A stretch of DNA of 64,000 bases, taken from Symbiodinium natans. Lineage: Eukaryota > Sar > Dinophyceae > Suessiales > Symbiodiniaceae. A program made the position numbers and the translations under genes. Numbering within the stretch: position 1 is the first letter of the stretch; each line of letters starts with the position of its first letter. Where the stretch lies: contig CAJNDS010002429.1 of the NCBI GenBank assembly GCA_905221605.1, positions 1 to 64,000 on the forward strand. Reading direction: 5' to 3'. Below the pieces are notes generated by a model. That model searched no databases, had not been told where the DNA came from, and was given only the letters and a program-made list of their open reading frames with translations. Shown in pieces: positions 43,000 to 56,380 of the stretch.

Positions 43000-45900
43000 C
43001 CAGCCAACTAGGTCGAGTCCGTTTTTTAACGATGGCCGCCGATGGCCCAAGGACGTGCGATAAAGTGCCGAAAATTGCGGCAGGCGTGGTGAATCGGAGA
43101 TTTCGCCAAGCCATGTCCAGTGGGTGCTTGGTTGGAAAAGCACGCCAGGCGTGGGCTAGGAAGATTAGTTCGTTTCCCTTTGCGTTCGAGAAAAGAAGAA
43201 AAGACGCCTGAACGGAGCGTGAGGAGCAACTCCGTTTTGCATGTGTGGGTTATTCAGGCATTCCACATTCGACTGTACTTGCTTCGCACGCTGCGGGATG
43301 CCCACATCTGCTGCTGCAAGAAAACTTATTTTTTCGCATGACGTCCGCCGACTTGCCACGAATGCTTGAGGGTTTGGGGCTTCGCATCCTTGCAGGGTTG
43401 ATAAAACATTGTGGCGAAACGTTTTCCGAGTGCATCTGGCCCTTGAAATCTGAGTTGCTGCATGCTCAGCCACGTGAGGAAAAGCGCACCAGATCGCAGT
43501 GCGAACAGTACTTGGGCTTTTCTGGACTTATGTTCATTGTGACCATTTGTGACCTGGCAACTGGGCTACTTGCCGAAGTGGGCTGTCGTTGGCCTGGCTA
43601 CTGTGTCTGGTGGCTACTTGAGACTCGCACCTTGGCTCGGTGCTCCGCGGAGGGGCGATGACGTTTGCGGAGCCTCCTCTGAGATGCCGGCACGGCTCTG
43701 CCGCGAGCAGGTGCCAACACAACCACAAAGAACCAATCACCTCAACAATAACCATAACAAACAATTGCACAGCAGCATCAACAAGAACAAGACAACACAA
43801 CAAGAACAATATAACACACGTGGCATGTGGGGGTATGTGATGGTATATGCATGCCCCGCGGACTCTGCCAGGAAACCAATTTACCGCCACCCAGCTGGAT
43901 CACCTCTGCGTTCGCGGCAGCGTTCGCTTCCGGCACAGGCAAGACCTGCCATACTGCATGGGCAAGAAGCTTTGTCTTGGCTTTGTCTTTTTGCCTGGGG
44001 CAGATCTGTGGCGAGGCCTCAGGTCAGCTTGACAGGCGTGATTGAACCTTGCTGCTTGACATCCATCAGCACATATCAGCACCCAAAAGCGTCGAAGCCA
44101 CAGTCGTGACCCACACAGCTGAGACCTCAATTCCACCATCGGTATTGAGACAGTTTCCGGAAAACTCCAGGTTCCGATTCCAGATGACAAATTGCAAGTT
44201 CTGCTTCACGAGTCGCGCAAGGAGCAGTATTCTATGGGATGCTTTCCCGCGTGTTTTTAGATGTCCCTTTCGCTCTTGAAGTTCATTTTGACTATTTTTA
44301 CTAAGAACTCAGAGTGGCAAACGCTCGGCAGCGCCAGCCCCGCGCCAAGCTCCTTCATTGATTCATCTCGCATTGTCAACATTCTCAATCGACTCGATTG
44401 GCTTTCAAGGCTTTCAGTTGCAACCGCTGCATTTGTCACTTCTTATTCTTAGATGCGACACAGCGAAATTTCTTTGCAGAGCTGGTGTCGTGGGACCTCG
44501 ACCACATTGCGAAACAGATCGAGCTGCGATCGAACTTTGTTCACGGCGACTCTGCTTTTCAGATGTTCGGGGCTTTGATTTGGCCTCCTAGTGGTTTCCT
44601 ATTGTTGATCCCGTGTTGGCAAAGATGGCCTTCGTCTATCTCTTGCCCTTCCAATAATTCTTTTCTATACATATATATATATATATACATACGTGTGTGC
44701 CTCTAGTGTCGCTTGTGCCTATCTCCGCAAAGTACCACTCTAGATGAACATGCAGCCACATACTGTATAGTATCTGTTCACGGCATCACCCCGCAGAATG
44801 GATCAGAAGTTGGGAACTAGACGAACTAGATCCCTGTACCGGCCAAACTGGATACGGCTCGTTTCTTTAGGTGTGTTTTCTATAATGGAATGTCGACAGC
44901 GGGCGCCTGTAAGCAGAGGTTACGGAACAAACATCAGGGGGCTGTCCAGGACGCGCGTGGACTCGGAGAGCAGTGCAGCCAGTTCCTGTTGCGAAGGGAG
45001 CGATTGCAGATGAAATTCGCCTTGTGCCAAAATACCTTCTCCCAGCTTCTGCCTGTCCAAGAACCAGTGGTCTCAGAAGAAGCTCGGCCTCGCAGCAGTG
45101 TTGTGCAATGCTCTGACCGCACGTTACAGCCGATGCCAATTGAAATCTGCACACACACATGACTCTCACACATGACACTCACAAGTTGAGACACTCAAAT
45201 ATGCTTTCAGCGCCACCAGCAGTCTGCCCGCCGGCCAGAGGTTGCCTGCGAGGCCATATCTGCCCATGCCTGGCGCTGAAACCTGCTCGGAACGGGTGCT
45301 TTACGCATGTGGAGTTGAACAGTTGATAGATGCCAGAAGCCTCCATCACCATCGTGATGCTTAGCGGGAGCTCCTGGCTCACGCAGGAAAGCTTCAGTCG
45401 CCGCTCCTCCGGGAAAAGCCAGGCGTTTTACATTCACTGCAGTACGGCAGTATGGAGCAGTCGCACAACGGTCCTGAAGTTGTGCTCCTTCATCCTTGGT
45501 CTCCATTCCGTCCGAGTGACCAACCTCATCTAATGCCACTTACCCAACTTAAGCCTCACATTTCAATTGTGCTACTTCTTGTGGCGTGCTCAATTGCGTC
45601 CGTTCATGTCCGTTCGCCCGGTTTGGGACGTTGTCACAGGTTATGTCAGGTTCAATGTCTGAGTGACAATTTCCCAACGAGCACAAAAAGCTTGATGACC
45701 TTCCCCACGACCATTGGCAGCATTGCAGTCACCACACTGACATTGGCCTCCTCGATGTCAATCACCAATTGTTCACGATTAGTATTTGCAGGATGTAAGT
45801 ACCGTCAACCTGCATTAAACATGGCAGTCAATCACATGCTTGGAATCTGTACAACCTACTGGGCTTCGAACCCCAGTTCTCAACGTCAAGAACCAACATA

Positions 45901-47580
45901 TCACCATCGACACCCGACTGCAGCGGCCAACAACAAATTCCTTTCAATTTGTTTTTTTCGCAAATATCCTCAGTGAGGAAATTGTGAGAAAAAAAACTGA
46001 ACTCCCCCAAGAACTCTCACGACGATGAGGCGTGGCAACAACGCACTTTAGGCCACGTTCGATCGCTAAGCCGCATCCAGCTCATCAGGCTGCCGCTTCT
46101 TGCCTCTTGCAGGCGTCAGCGCCTCTTGTTCTTGAAGTCCCCCTTTTGCTTGAGATGAGTACTCCAGTGAGCCATCGCACATCGCTCCCTGCTGGCCATG
46201 CGTGACCGGAAATGTAGTCACATACTGTAAATTGCATGTGCACATACGCTACGAAAAGCGTGGGCTAGTTTGTGGTACAGGTGTGCTGACTCGAAACACC
46301 AAGTGCGATGTTCTCAAGCTTCTTGCGGCTGCTTATTGGATTTCCTGCATACTGAATCGGCACGATCACTCTCACCAGGACAGAGCAGGTGGACCCGCAA
46401 CAGGCTTGCTCTGAGGAAAGTCTGCAGGCTTGTGTGCCCTTTTGGATCTGCCGGTCGCCTGGACACACTGCTTCCTGCATGACCTGATGCCAATTAGATT
46501 CCACCGTGCCCTGTACACAAATCACCAAGCTGGGTGGAAGCACTGTCGACTCTGTACTGCGGAACGCATGGCCAATCTTCGTCGTGAGCAGCATTTAGCA
46601 CACTAGGCGCTGCCGTTAAAGCTCGCCGCCATGGACAAACAGCTCTCCTTACACCAGCAGAAGCACAATCGCGCCATGGGCTTGTCACACTAAGCTGCAA
46701 CCGAACGAAAGCCCGTCAATTCACTGCACATGAGACTAGTCACGTGCAGACTCCGCAAATTCAACCAATGGCATCACCTGGGCAGCTCAAAACAGCAAGA
46801 GCAAGCACGAACAAGAAAGAGGCTCTGACAATCACGGCGTTCGCATCCTACGCTGGCTGTAGGACCCTGTAGGAGCCAGGCGAAATTTGGGAGAACCCCA
46901 TGTCCAGCAATCTTTGCTTCGATCCACTGAACGTCATGCCTCCGTCTCGCGGAGTTGGTGTCAGTTTTACAAGATTTAAGCTCAACCTTGGTTAGCATGC
47001 TTTGACATGTTTCGAGCGCAGTTTGTGAGCGCATGCTTGGGGCCAGCACCCAACCGCTGCTACTTCAAGTCGTTTCTTGGCAGCAGCGAAGTCAATGACC
47101 TGAGCCACTACTGAGGCCTACGGCCTCTCGAAACTGGCACTCTTCTGCCAGCCGCACCTCACCATCTTCTGTCATGAGGCTGTTCGTCAAGGCGACAGCC
47201 ACCTCGGACCATTCCATGCAATCTGCCAGACTTTGTTTCTGCACGCGCCGCTAGACCTAGCAGCCCCAACATGCCATGCAGCATGCAGCCCGTCGCGCTT
47301 TTCACAACAGTCTGGCTCGTGGCAGTCATGGTATCATGACGCGCACTGGACCTGGGAAACAGGACCGTCGGAGTGGCTGCTGCGATGTTACAAGCCTTCA
47401 GGGAGCTCGAAGACCGTTCATACGGCTCTCGTCTTTGGAGCTCCGTGTTAAATAGGGATCCTTGGCAGGTCTGTGCAAACCTGGGCCATAGCGAAGTAAT
47501 GTGGCTCGGAACCAACGCTTTCGACTTGGGAATCTTAAGACTAAAGAGCCCCAAGTCGCAGCTGGCTCAGGCGCCCGACA
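43000..47580. other. No confidently supported gene
   Basis: Mostly short frames. A CAA/AACAA-rich, strand-asymmetric stretch covers about 43,720-43,820. An alternating AT tract lies at 44,668-44,690. One weak plus-strand candidate at 44,900-45,162 includes FLLRRERLQMKFALCQNTF and QEPVVSEEARPRSSVVQ. Nothing is recognisable elsewhere. Confidence 0.3.
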
Positions 47581-47582
47581 TC

Positions 47583-47810
47583 TCACAAAAACCCCTGAAG
47601 ATCTTTCGCACGCTGCCCTCTTCGAAGAAGAAGTACCGGCAAAAGAAGCACGTGGGCCACGTTGCTCTCCTGCCAAACCAAGGAGCCAGAGCGCAACTCT
47701 TCTAGCAGTGCAAGGCTGATGTCTGCACATTCGTTCAAGCCGCTCCACGGCTCCACATACACAAGGTTTCCGAGAGCTCGTACACCACTTAGCTCTAAGC
47801 GCCTTCGCCA
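47583..47810 (-). CDS. Exon-like frame, unknown
   Basis: The minus frame reads LELSGVRALGNLVYVEPWSG, then LNECADISLALLEELRSGSL and VWQESNVAHVLLLPVLLLRR. It is Leu-rich with regular charge, suggestive of a helical protein. No motif recognised, and neighbouring frames are also open, so the call is tentative. Confidence 0.32.
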   Translation of the reverse strand, partial: WRRRLELSGVRALGNLVYVEPWSGLNECADISLALLEELRSGSLVWQESNVAHVLLLPVLLLRRGQRAKDLQGFL

Positions 47811-48371
47811 GCACATCATTCTGGTGACAATCGCCTGGCAGCATGTTTGGCGTGCCAAATCCGAATCTCTGGAGCTCAACGCACGAATTAACATCGGGCT
47901 CTGGTGTTCATGTTTCCACCATGTTTACGGCGTTAGACCTATAGATACCGTAGATTTCGTCAGAACTGGCTTGGCCCGAAGTGCCGAAGACATGCACTGA
48001 GCTTGCAAGGCAAGCAGCATGGTGGGTCCATAGCCGTTGCATCCACCAGACTCGGGGAGCAATGCCTGAGTGGTACATTGCGGGAGACAAGAACTTTCCC
48101 AAGCAGACAGGACCCTGACGACCTTGAACCGGAGAGGGGGCCGGGGGCCAGGACTGTGAAGGGGAAGGAGCGTTGTAAACTTCGACGACAACTGTTTTCG
48201 CTGTAACGGGGAGATGCGAAACTTCATGTACAGCAGCACATCTAAACTTTCTTCCATATACACATTTATACGATATTCGATTATGAATATTGCATATGTG
48301 TGTATGCAAGACCTCTCTCTGCACCCGCTTAACATTAACATGTAGCCGCCAAGAGACAGCTGACCGTTTAC

Positions 48372-48487
48372 CTTGCAGCAGTGATATCGCCGCTCTTTGA
48401 TAACGTGGCCGTCGCATTGGAAGGACATGTAGCCCCTGCGGCAGAGCAGCACAAAATGAGCATCCTTGAAGCCAGCGGTGTCTCACG
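48372..48487 (-). CDS. Exon with clear GT donor, unknown protein
   Basis: The frame reads TAGFKDAHFVLLCRRGYMSF, then QCDGHVIKERRYHCCK, and ends exactly at GCAAG/GTAAAC, a good donor. The spaced Cys and His residues could bind metal. No family recognised. Confidence 0.45.
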
Positions 48488-48930
48488 AGCGCATGCGGCA
48501 CCCTACATTATCCACATTACAGTAGCGGACCTAGCTCGCGTGGCTGACTGAGTCACAGGCCTGCCCTGCACCGGAACAGTGCCAGTGGGGCACAGTTCTG
48601 CCTTGTGCGACTCATTCTCCTAAGCATGGTTTTCCGCGCCGCAGAACTTGACACGATACATACATGCTCCTGCGACAATAGGCTGAACTTCACCAGTCCT
48701 TGCCCTCCTGCACCCAGGTGATGAGCGTGGCCCTGTCTCCACGGCCTTGTCCCATCGTCTTGGGGGGCTGCAGTTGCAAAGCACCGATTGCAGACGAACA
48801 TGTTAGAGTCTACAGAGGCGCTTCATGACAACGCGTTTAATGTTCAATCTTGGCGGCAGATGGCTTGAGTTACACGTTGCCAGTCTTCATCCTGCAGCAT
48901 CCCAGAGCTGGCGGGTAGAATTCGAACCAC

Positions 48931-49095
48931 GTGAACAAGACTGCTATATTGGATGCGCTGAGGTTTGATGAAGTGACGCGTTGCAATTGCGCTGTCCTTC
49001 TTGACGGCCTGGAAGCCTACCGCCGTGGGGACCTTGTCCTTACCGCGTGCAAGTGGCTGCAGCGCACGGCTCCCACGATCAACATCGGTCAACTA
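48931..49095 (+). CDS. Exon-like frame, unknown
   Basis: The plus frame reads NKTAILDALRFDEVTRCNCA, then VLLDGLEAYRRGDLVLTACK and WLQRTAPTINIGQL. The opposite strand also has a plausible short C-terminal frame at 48,844-48,905 (GMLQDEDWQRVTQAICRQD), so only one of the two may be real. Confidence 0.3.
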
Positions 49096-49109
49096 CCAGA
49101 AACTACCAT

Positions 49110-52100
49110 TACAGCGAAGGCACGCCCCGGCCGGCAGCCGCCAGGGTGTCGAGCTGCTCCTGGACGGGTGGACCATCAGATCATCTCATGCCAAACTCCG
49201 CCGTCAAGTCCCACCCGAAGGCTCAAGTCGCGACACTCCCCCAGCAATCCCCAGCAAAAGATGAACTGAAGCTTTGTTGTCTAATGCACATGCAACGAAA
49301 TGTAGCCATATGTCGCCATGTAGCCCTTTGTCAAATGCATGGGTTTGGCGTCTACCCATTAACATGCCCCCATTGCCTCTATATACGTTGCAAATGGACT
49401 GGCCTCGCTTTTCATTCCTCCCCATCGCACAAGAACAAGGCCCTTCCTTTCAGCCCCTTTGCCTACAGCCGTGTACGGCTGCCGGGCATGGTTGTTTTAT
49501 GTTGTTCCTACCCCAGCGCCCTCCACGCCGAACGCACAACTTATGCGAGGCCAGTCTAGAACGCAAAAAGTCCGCACGGGAGCGGAAGAGATGGGTTGGG
49601 CATGTCACTCGGTGTCGCTCCTTCTCCCCTGCTGTGCCTCATATGATGTCATATGATGTCATATGCCTCATATGCAAGTCTAACAGGAACCGTGCCTGCG
49701 AGGCGTTGGCGGCAGGGCCTCGCACGAACCTCACGTGGCTCTTTGAAGTCCAAAGTACTCGCCAACAGGGGTGACGTAAGCAGGCCCAGCGGCTTGATTT
49801 GCTGGCTGTTCTCATTGAAGTTTGCCAGAATGTCTCCACATATTTGTGGCTTCCTCATGGGACGACATTTGTGATTTCCACCGAGACCCCCACCCCCAAC
49901 CTAATTTGGGGAGGGGTGGGTCGAAACCCTCGAAGCCCGAAGCTTTTTTAGGGCTTACGGCTTGACACTTCTCGAGGTAAAAACGGATTACCCAAACGGA
50001 CCTGCTAAAAGCGAATCGTAAAGCGAACGGGGCCAGCCCATGGGCTGTCACGAATTTGTGGGCTTTCCAGCCTTCTGCCTTCCTGGGCTGAAGCCACAGA
50101 CCCGTAAAACTTTGCAACCTGCAGGGCCTCAAGGCCTCAAGAAAAGTTCCTATAAAGGGCCTCAGAGCGCAGCTGAAATGAAACAAATCCCAAACAAAAC
50201 TAGGGCTCACTGCGGGTGGCTCCAGTAAACCGGGTGTAACATTTCGATAAAGAGATAGAAAAGTGGAGATGACGGAGCTATATCATTCACGCTGATCTGA
50301 GAAATTTGAGGACTTCAGCGAAGCTTCTTAGCCACGACCGTCGAGCCGTTCAGGTCGATGCGAGGATTGTTGCAGCAGAACCTGCCCGGCCAAGACCGCA
50401 AAGGTGTGCCATCATCGCACGTGCCATCATCGCACGTGCCACACAAACCCTGAAAAAGCAGCTGCAAATCCTTAGCTGTAGGGGTCTGGCTTCGGCGACT
50501 CCGTGAAGAAATACGAGCCTGAGGGGCAACTGCATGTCCAACTCTTGGCGCTGAATGCACACGCAATACATCCCCATCAAGTCGTCACAGCTTCGCAAGT
50601 GCCTGCCTGTGTCACACTGTAGGTGGCCTCCGGTGGGCCCCAAACCTCCTCCAACAAGTGCTGGCGCATAGCACATGGAATAGTGATCCTGAGCTGCAAG
50701 AAGTTACCAGAACTTTTATCCTGTCAATCATGGTGAACCGGTCACAAGCCTGTAGCAACATGAAAATGCCAAACACGCTGGACTTACAGCAGCAAACCGA
50801 TGAACAAAAACAACGATGCTGAGGCCAGCAAGGTGGCGCTACCATCTGCACCTGACAGGCAGGCAAATAAGTAGAATTTCATGACACAGGGAACCAGGAG
50901 TGTACTGAGAAAATCCCGAGCGAAGACAACTTCTTGTAAACTCCAGCCGCTCCAGCCTTTGCTCCAGAGCATGTTGCCATTGCTGGAACCTGCGCTGCTG
51001 TGTCTTCAAGACACGTATTTAAACAGCTCATCAGCTGCAGAGCTGCCAGGTCTCAAATGGCAAAATGTCCAAGTGGCATGTCGTGTGCTCTTGGAGCGAC
51101 TGGCCCGGCATAGCAAGCGCAAAGTGTGGAGGGGTGCCCTCCTTTATTCAGAATTTCAACCACTTTCATCTAATCTGGGGGCTTGGTTTCAAGACGCCTC
51201 ATATCACCTCGTATCTGGATAAACACGCAACCTACCTTGATGAAAAGAGCCGGTACCCGACAAGTTGTGCTGCAACTAGTCGCAAATCAGCATCCTGCCA
51301 GCCAAACAGGGATGAGCACCGAAATAATGCTGCAAGAAGAGCTCAGAAAGCTTGCTGTGTTGAGTCACGCGTGCCAAGGCCAGCAGGCTGAAATATACTC
51401 TAGGGATTCGGGATGCTGTCGAGATCGAGGCTGCTGCTCGACCCTGGATGTTCTGCAGCAGCGGACGGAGACTTAGCTCCTCGCCTCACGCTTCGGATCG
51501 GATCAGCTTCCGAACTTCAGCAGTCATCTTGTGAGACTACATGCAGTGAAACACAGTCTTCTCATTGTAAAGCATGCGGCTGCAGAAGATTTTGCAGTTG
51601 TAGTTGTAGTCCGCACGGGGTCACCGGGGCGCAACAGATTATAGACTCGGCAAAGGACTCGAATCCCTTGCCCCACCCGAGCCCACATGACTCTCTTCGC
51701 CTGTCTTCTATGACCGACTGGGCTCATTTCAGAGCTGACAAGCCCGAGGATGACCTCGCTGCAGGCATGGGGGCCACCAAGTCTCCAGCTGCGCTGCTGA
51801 AAGGAGCCTTCCCCCACAGAGGGGCCGAGGCGGACACGCGAACGTTCGATTTCGTCCCTTTGCACGGCACTGGCCTATTAACGGAGACACCATGGCAACC
51901 GCCTTGAGTGCCGGCAAGTTCGAAGTCATTTAATGCTGCCTGCTGGGACTGCTGCATGCCATCGCGACATGTAAAAAGATAAAGTCCGTAGGGACCCGGC
52001 TACGACATCGTCCAGTGCAGCCACCTTCCAGAATTGAGATGAACATGTTGTAGGAGGCCACTGAGAACATCTGAGCACAGACCCCTGTCAGTCAAGACCG

Positions 52101-55100
52101 GGAGACCTCTGCTGCCATGCCAGCACCCCAGGAGGCGCCCATCACAATGGCCTTCGGCCTGAGCCAAGTTCTCGGAATTGGATGGAAATGGTGTAAGGGG
52201 GAGACCCCAGTACAGTACCCTTCTTTTGCTTACAGTATACAGCTCTTGAAGTTGTAAACAAACAATTTGTTTTAACAAACGCTCTGGTAATTACGGACAG
52301 CGCTCCACCCGGGCCCTGGCCTGATCACGGAATGATACCGTGCAGGAATCATGCGATTCCGCGAGCACAGCCTCAAATAGCAACGCACGTTTCAGAAATT
52401 ACGCGCAAGTTGAATGAACCTCACCAGTCAGATGCGCGCGTTCGCGCAAACAACTCTCGAAGCACCTGCTCGCAGCACACTGGACACGTGCACCGCGCAG
52501 CCATGGGTGATGAAAGCGATGCTACACTGATCTACAGCTATACGAGACTGGAGCAAAAATGAATTCAGAAACGTCGTAGTAAGGGGAGGTATGCCGAGCC
52601 TCGCCCGTCAACTTCCCAGGGCGCAGCGCTTCTGGAGCCGAGTGCAAGTCCGGAATCTGCGCAGAGCACAAAAAGCCGATATGGGAATATGGCCAAAAGG
52701 CTGAGGGCTGGGATTCAACGGAGCATCAGTGGAGCGCTGGTCCCACCAGGACGTGGAAAGAAGCAGAGGCCAGCTGCCGCGCCACGTCATTCCACTCATT
52801 GCGCGCCGATCTGGGATGCAAGAGGATGCAAAAGGATGCAAAAGGATGCAAAAGGATGCAAAAGGATGCAAAGGGATGCAAAGGGATGCGAGATGCACTC
52901 GCAACCTTGGGAGGTTGTTAGGGCCTCGGCTCTGTGTCCGGCCTTTGCATCGAAAGACACTTGGCGTATGGCGTCATCGCAGTCGCATTGGAGCTTAGCT
53001 GATCTTAGCTCCGGGCTTGTCATGGATGAGAACCTCAAGAGATGCTCTGAAGGGGTTTCGAGACGGGAGTTCACAGGCCACGGGATGCCATGTGAGCCTA
53101 GGGCCTTAACATCGGAATCCTACCGTCTATCTACCGACCGTCTGCAGAGCACATTCCAGCTGCGGCTCCTTTTTCTGCCCCGGCACCGAGGCTATCATTT
53201 GTGTGAGAGGCCGCGCTTGCACCAGGCTTGCCATGGGCTGCCCCTTGCGAGCTGATCAGCTCGCAGCAGCTGGGACTTCTGCTGCACTCTTCTTAAGTTC
53301 ACGATCTGACTTTCCTTCTGGTGTCGTCGGGGGCGACTCGTCAAGAGCTCCGCTGCCCCCGCATCGCTCGTCAAATCCCCAGGTGGAAGGGAAGAACAAC
53401 TCGAATCCACGAGCGATGAGTCGAATCATGGCCAATCCTCTTCGCCAGGCTGTCCTCAGCATCTCTCAGCTTCAGCTGCGTGCCCACACGAGTGTTACGT
53501 TTTTTGGACTAAGCGCGGGCCTGACCAAAAAGAGTGCAAGTATAGTTCAAAGCAAGGGGCTGAGATACCACATTGGCACATTCTCTCGGTGAATGGAGTT
53601 CCCCGAAGGATCCTCTCTCCATGACGTCACGATGCAAAGCACTCTTATGGCAACGCTACAGTTCTACACATCGGTGCCCCGCCTTGACGTTGATGTGATA
53701 CATGCTGGGCCAGTCTGCATTGCTAGCAATCTCAGCTGGCAGCCAGCACCCAAAGAATTGTCCAGGCCTCACTTGGCTTGTACTACTTGTACATACCATT
53801 ATACGCGACAACTCCGAAGCAGACCAGACGAAGCATACAAAAGGAACATTAAGCAACACGAGGAAGGTGGCCAGGGATAGCACTTACTGCACTCGTGATC
53901 ACGACTACTACAGTACTGTAGTATACTATGAACATGTTTTCCCACGTCCTTGCCAAGGCGGCATCTCATGACTGGCCTCTTGCTTCTTTACTCTGTTCAT
54001 TCCTGTTCTGCTGCCTCGAAGCGGCTCAGCCACCAGAACCTCCAGTTGTTCCTTAGATGACTCTCAACTTTCAACCTTGGGACTGCTGCCGTCTTTCCCA
54101 GTTCGAAGCACAAGCTCCACGACCATTTGCCATCATGGCACACCGACAGTGAAATTGCGCTGGCTTTGGAGCACTGGGCCTGAAGGACATGTTTTCCACT
54201 GCTTGGACACACCATGCGACTTTGCTACGGGCATAGCGCTGCATACTCCGTGACGAACTTGGTTGACATGCCCTTCATCTGCCCGATGCTCCAATGGGTG
54301 GAATGGAACATGAACAATCCATTGCCGCCAACAATGACGGAGTGACGGAGTGACATGGGATGGCCGCGCCCCCGGTTTGCAACCAAGTTGCGAAGGGTGG
54401 GCTCCACAGCCTCCACCCACCTGAGGCTAGAAGTGGAGTTGCATCAAACACTCGGGCCACTCGGGCACGAACCTATACACCATGTTTATCATTCCCGCAT
54501 CTAAACTCTAGGACTCTAGGATGCTTAGCCAACCTTCACTCAAGTTACAAGCTAGGCAAGAAAGTGGGAACTCTGCCGCCGTGGTGCAGTGACTCTTCGG
54601 CATGAACTTCTAAGCCAGCAGCACTCGGTGACCTCGGTTGGCATCCTCTTGCGAACTTGCGGTCATGTCCAGACCTGGTTTGGGATGTTGGTTTCTTTGC
54701 TCGCGGCACATGCTGGTACCTGGCCGCACTAATATTTTTCAGGATTTGCCTATTGCCTCGGCCCCTTCATTGAAGTCGCACAAATGCCTCCGAGCTACGC
54801 GAGCGGAGGCGCAATACGCTGTGGACATAGTCGGAGCCAATAACCCTTCCAGGGTTGTACACGTGCACAGCTCGTGTCATATGCACCAAGCGATTGGCGC
54901 ACATGCACCAAATTGGGAGTCCAAAAAGCATTTTGGACTCCACAACGGTCCAACGCCTGAGGAACACCAGAAGTTCCCAGCCTCTCGCCGGGCCAAAAAG
55001 CGCATCCCCAGCCGCAAAAAGCCAGTGGGCATGTGCTCTTTTCCAGGGCCCTCGCCAGACTTGTTTTGTGGGCGACTGTGATGCCAGAAGAACTGCAAGG

Positions 55101-55600
55101 AAAGTACTTTTCTAGAACTTTTCACGTCCAGAATTGTCCACAATCCGTCAAGTCCATCTCTCCAGCCTTTCGAATCAAGGCCTCTTGGCTGGCCACTGCA
55201 TACCTAGACGAAGGGCGTCGTAGGGCGACGACATCAGAGGCAAATCCAGCAAATGCAGTCAGGAGGCATCCGCTCTGTTCCTGGAACACAGCTCACATTG
55301 AACTGCTGCTGCGTTTAGCAGCAGTTTGTCACATTGAGTTGGCATAATTGCTAGTGAGATACCAGTACAGACCCGGCCTGATGCTGGTCCCAGCAAGCGA
55401 GGCGCTGTAAACTCCTGGCAGCACCGAGAGGCAATGAGGACTATGTACGTGCAGTTCATGCCTTGCTGAGAATACTCAGGGATGGCTCGATTTGGTTTGT
55501 GTTTGCAGCTGCTGTCTTTTTCGTGTCAACACATGCCCATTGACAAAGGTGTCTTGGGAGTTGCGCCGAACCTTGGTGCGTGAGTTTAACCTTGCAAGGT
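49110..55600. other. Largely non-coding; one weak exon candidate
   Basis: The only frame that stands out is plus-strand 50,930-51,140 (KLQPLQPLLQSMLPLLEPAL, CRVLLERLARHSKRKVWRG), a Leu-rich helical stretch without motif. Other frames are short and overlapping. Simple direct repeats ATGATGTCAT and ATCGCACGTGCC are visible at about 49,642-49,670 and 50,413-50,442. Confidence 0.3.
52812..52890. repeat. 10-bp minisatellite GGATGCAAAA
   Basis: Seven head-to-tail copies of GGATGCAAAA/GGATGCAAAG, ending in GGATGCGAG. The plus frame reads KGCKRMQKDA, which is the repeat translated. Confidence 0.95.
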
Positions 55601-55617
55601 GTACAGTATGAGACAAC

Positions 55618-55800
55618 CTGTTCAGTATGCCATGCTTCCCGAGCCTCGAGCTCCTTCCCTGCAAGGAACCGCTCCCGATCAGCCATGGCCAAGCAAAGGC
55701 AAGCAACATCAAATACTTCTTTGAGTGTCACTATTTCTGTGAGGCTCTTGACGCTTGCGTAGATCCAAACTTCCATCACCACCACAGACAAGGTGTCTAA
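55618..55800 (-). CDS. Well-bounded internal exon, unknown protein
   Basis: The frame reads LDTLSVVVMEVWIYASVKSL, then TEIVTLKEVFDVACLCLAMA and DRERFLAGKELEAREAWHT. It ends at GAACAG/GTTGTC, a clear donor. Composition and heptad-like spacing suggest a helical protein. No family recognised. This is one of the cleanest exon signals in the right half. Confidence 0.5.
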
Positions 55801-56180
55801 CTTGCCGAAAGCACAAGGAGAAGTGACGTCTGCGGTTGGAGCCTACGCTTGCAGGTGTAAGTCCTCATTGACCACTTAGGCTCTCACCACAAATGGGCCC
55901 TCGGGAAATCCAATCTCACGCACGCGAAGCGGTCCAAACCTCGTCTCTCAATTAGACGTCATATGTCACATGTCATATGATGCGCACAAAAACAAGACCT
56001 AAGCAGGACCTTGTAACGCCTGACATACCATGACTCATGCCACACACTGCCACACACTGTGCGCATCTGCACTCCGTGGCCGATGCTCAGTTTCAATCGC
56101 CTCCCAGGGCCTTGGAGTTCGACCCTCCAATTTCACATGACGAGATCAAAAAAGAAGGGCTTAAACGAAAGGGTATTTCT

Positions 56181-56380
56181 ATGAATGTCTGTGCAGCAAT
56201 ATTGCTTATAGCGAGTTTGCGTTTGAGTTGCGGCGGCGCGTCGGATGCACTTGAGCTCACTGCCACCTTAGGGAGTGACGGTCAACACACGTCTTTGATC
56301 GCAGCACATCGCAGCACAGGCTCAATTTCAGCTGGGAAGCGGCAAAGCATATGCACTGCCAGAGCGAAGATGGAAAGCCC
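56181..56380 (+). CDS. Possible signal-peptide exon
   Basis: The ATG at 56,181 begins MNVCAAILLIASLRLSCGG, followed by ASDALELTATLGSDGQ. A short hydrophobic core before small residues suggests a signal peptide. The frame is open further left, so the start is a guess. No motif afterwards. Confidence 0.28.
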
